Shown: positions 5,452 to 5,703 of the stretch, in pieces
Position numbering within the stretch: the first letter of the stretch is position 1
Layout of the letters: every line of letters begins with the position of its first letter
Source of the DNA: CAZJRB01 sp964547995
GTDB taxonomy: Bacteria > Planctomycetota > Planctomycetia > Pirellulales > Thermoguttaceae
DNA length: 5,703 nt
NCBI GenBank assembly: GCA_964547995.1
Contig: CAZJRB010000199.1
Coordinates: 1 to 5,703, forward strand
Reading direction: 5' to 3'
The notes under the pieces: model-generated
The model's input: the letters and a program-made list of their open reading frames with translations, nothing else
Told to the model about the DNA's origin: nothing
Database searches by the model: none
Position numbers and translations under genes: made by a program

Positions 5452-5481
5452 ATTGCACGATTCGCTCCGACCGCCGACAAT
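5452..5481. promoter_or_regulatory. Candidate overlapping divergent promoters between the DUF2330 and thymidylate synthase-like genes
   Basis: On the + strand, TTGCAC (5453-5458) and GACAAT (5476-5481) are 17 bases apart. On the minus strand, TTGTCG (5480-5475) and TGCAAT (5457-5452) are also 17 bases apart. The -35 box of each would overlap the -10 box of the other. Matches to consensus are 7 of 12 and 8 of 12, so the assignment is tentative. The position between divergent start codons at 5391 and 5555 is right for both genes. Confidence 0.28.
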
Positions 5482-5540
5482 GCCCCAGCTAGATAGACAA
5501 AGGAGGGGCACCCGCCCCCGGCCTGATCTTACCCGTTAGC

Positions 5541-5548
5541 CGGAAGGA
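5541..5548 (+). promoter_or_regulatory. Ribosome binding site of the thymidylate synthase-like gene
   Basis: GGAAGGAG lies six bases before the ATG at 5555 and fixes that start. A second, even stronger anti-16S match (AAAGGAGG at 5499-5506) has no start codon at a usable distance. Confidence 0.75.
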
Positions 5549-5554
5549 GCCGCT

Positions 5555-5703
5555 GATGAACGGAATCCCCGTCCTGCACGCCGAGGGCAACTGCATCGCC
5601 GAGGCGTGGGAAAACGCCCTGGTAACGCTTTTCAAGTCGGGCTGCGATATCAAGACGCAGTACGACAAGCCGGACGACCCGCCCAGCAAGGACGCGACGA
5701 TGG
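5555..5703 (+). CDS. Thymidylate synthase-like protein, N-terminal part, continues beyond the window
   Basis: Forty-nine codons are visible from the ATG at 5555. The product begins MNGIPVLHAEGNCIAEAWEN and continues with LFKSGCDIKTQYDKP and DDPPSKDATM. From memory, this is the N-terminal pattern of the long, ThyA-related thymidylate synthases of archaea and several bacterial phyla (I/FPVLHxEGxxxxEAWExA, then YDKPxDPPSKDAT). These are related to the enzymes that make dTMP from dUMP with methylene-tetrahydrofolate in the cytoplasm. The catalytic Cys and the folate-binding residues lie outside the window, so activity cannot be judged. The strong Shine-Dalgarno sequence supports the start. The gene is transcribed divergently from the DUF2330 gene, and no functional link between them is evident. 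Confidence 0.7.

Overview
The window looks like planctomycete DNA, or DNA from a close relative, most likely an assembled environmental genome. The evidence is the set of families: an SLA1 homology domain 1 (SHD1) fragment, a secreted protein with a LamG domain and 'DGS-x-L-x-G' repeats, a DUF2330 protein and a membrane-anchored DUF4253 protein. All of these are common in Planctomycetes. Most of the window is GC-rich. The first roughly 1.15 kb is clearly AT-richer. No rRNA, tRNA, CRISPR array, transposase or integrase was seen.

Left part (1-1450), + strand. A lysine-rich, AT-rich gene runs in frame 1 (64-1038) and ends in a calcium-loop motif. The reading then seems to continue one frame back (966-1193), where an HEGLH zinc-peptidase motif and a second Asp-rich loop occur. 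A T-TTT-TTC heptamer sits in register inside the overlap. Close to the point where the DNA becomes GC-rich, a third frame carries the tail of an SHD1 domain (about 1172-1330). The region reads as a broken and patched locus rather than a normal operon.

Middle (1450-2050). A minus-strand Mth938-like (DUF498) protein is intact through its conserved 'GVCP' and then abruptly loses homology. At the same point, on the opposite strand, a plausible signal peptide ends. This suggests a rearrangement junction near 1567-1575. The 232 bases before the next gene hold a 12-bp hairpin, a perfect 24-bp inverted repeat whose arms are themselves palindromic (REP/MITE-like), and a 10-bp direct repeat.

Right part (2050-5703). 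This is well-ordered coding DNA. It holds a minus-strand membrane-anchored DUF4253 protein (2052-2789), then a divergent plus-strand secreted LamG protein with two repeats on each side of the lectin-like domain (3040-4398). A strong intrinsic terminator (4456-4483) follows, between convergent genes. Next is a minus-strand exported DUF2330 protein (4504-5391), and finally the divergent start of a thymidylate synthase-like gene that runs off the right edge (5555 onward).

The genes do not form an obvious pathway. Most are predicted envelope or exported proteins of unknown role, next to one nucleotide-metabolism gene. I found no convincing new multi-gene system. The best leads are the frame-disrupted HEXXH/calcium-loop protein and the REP-like inverted repeat.
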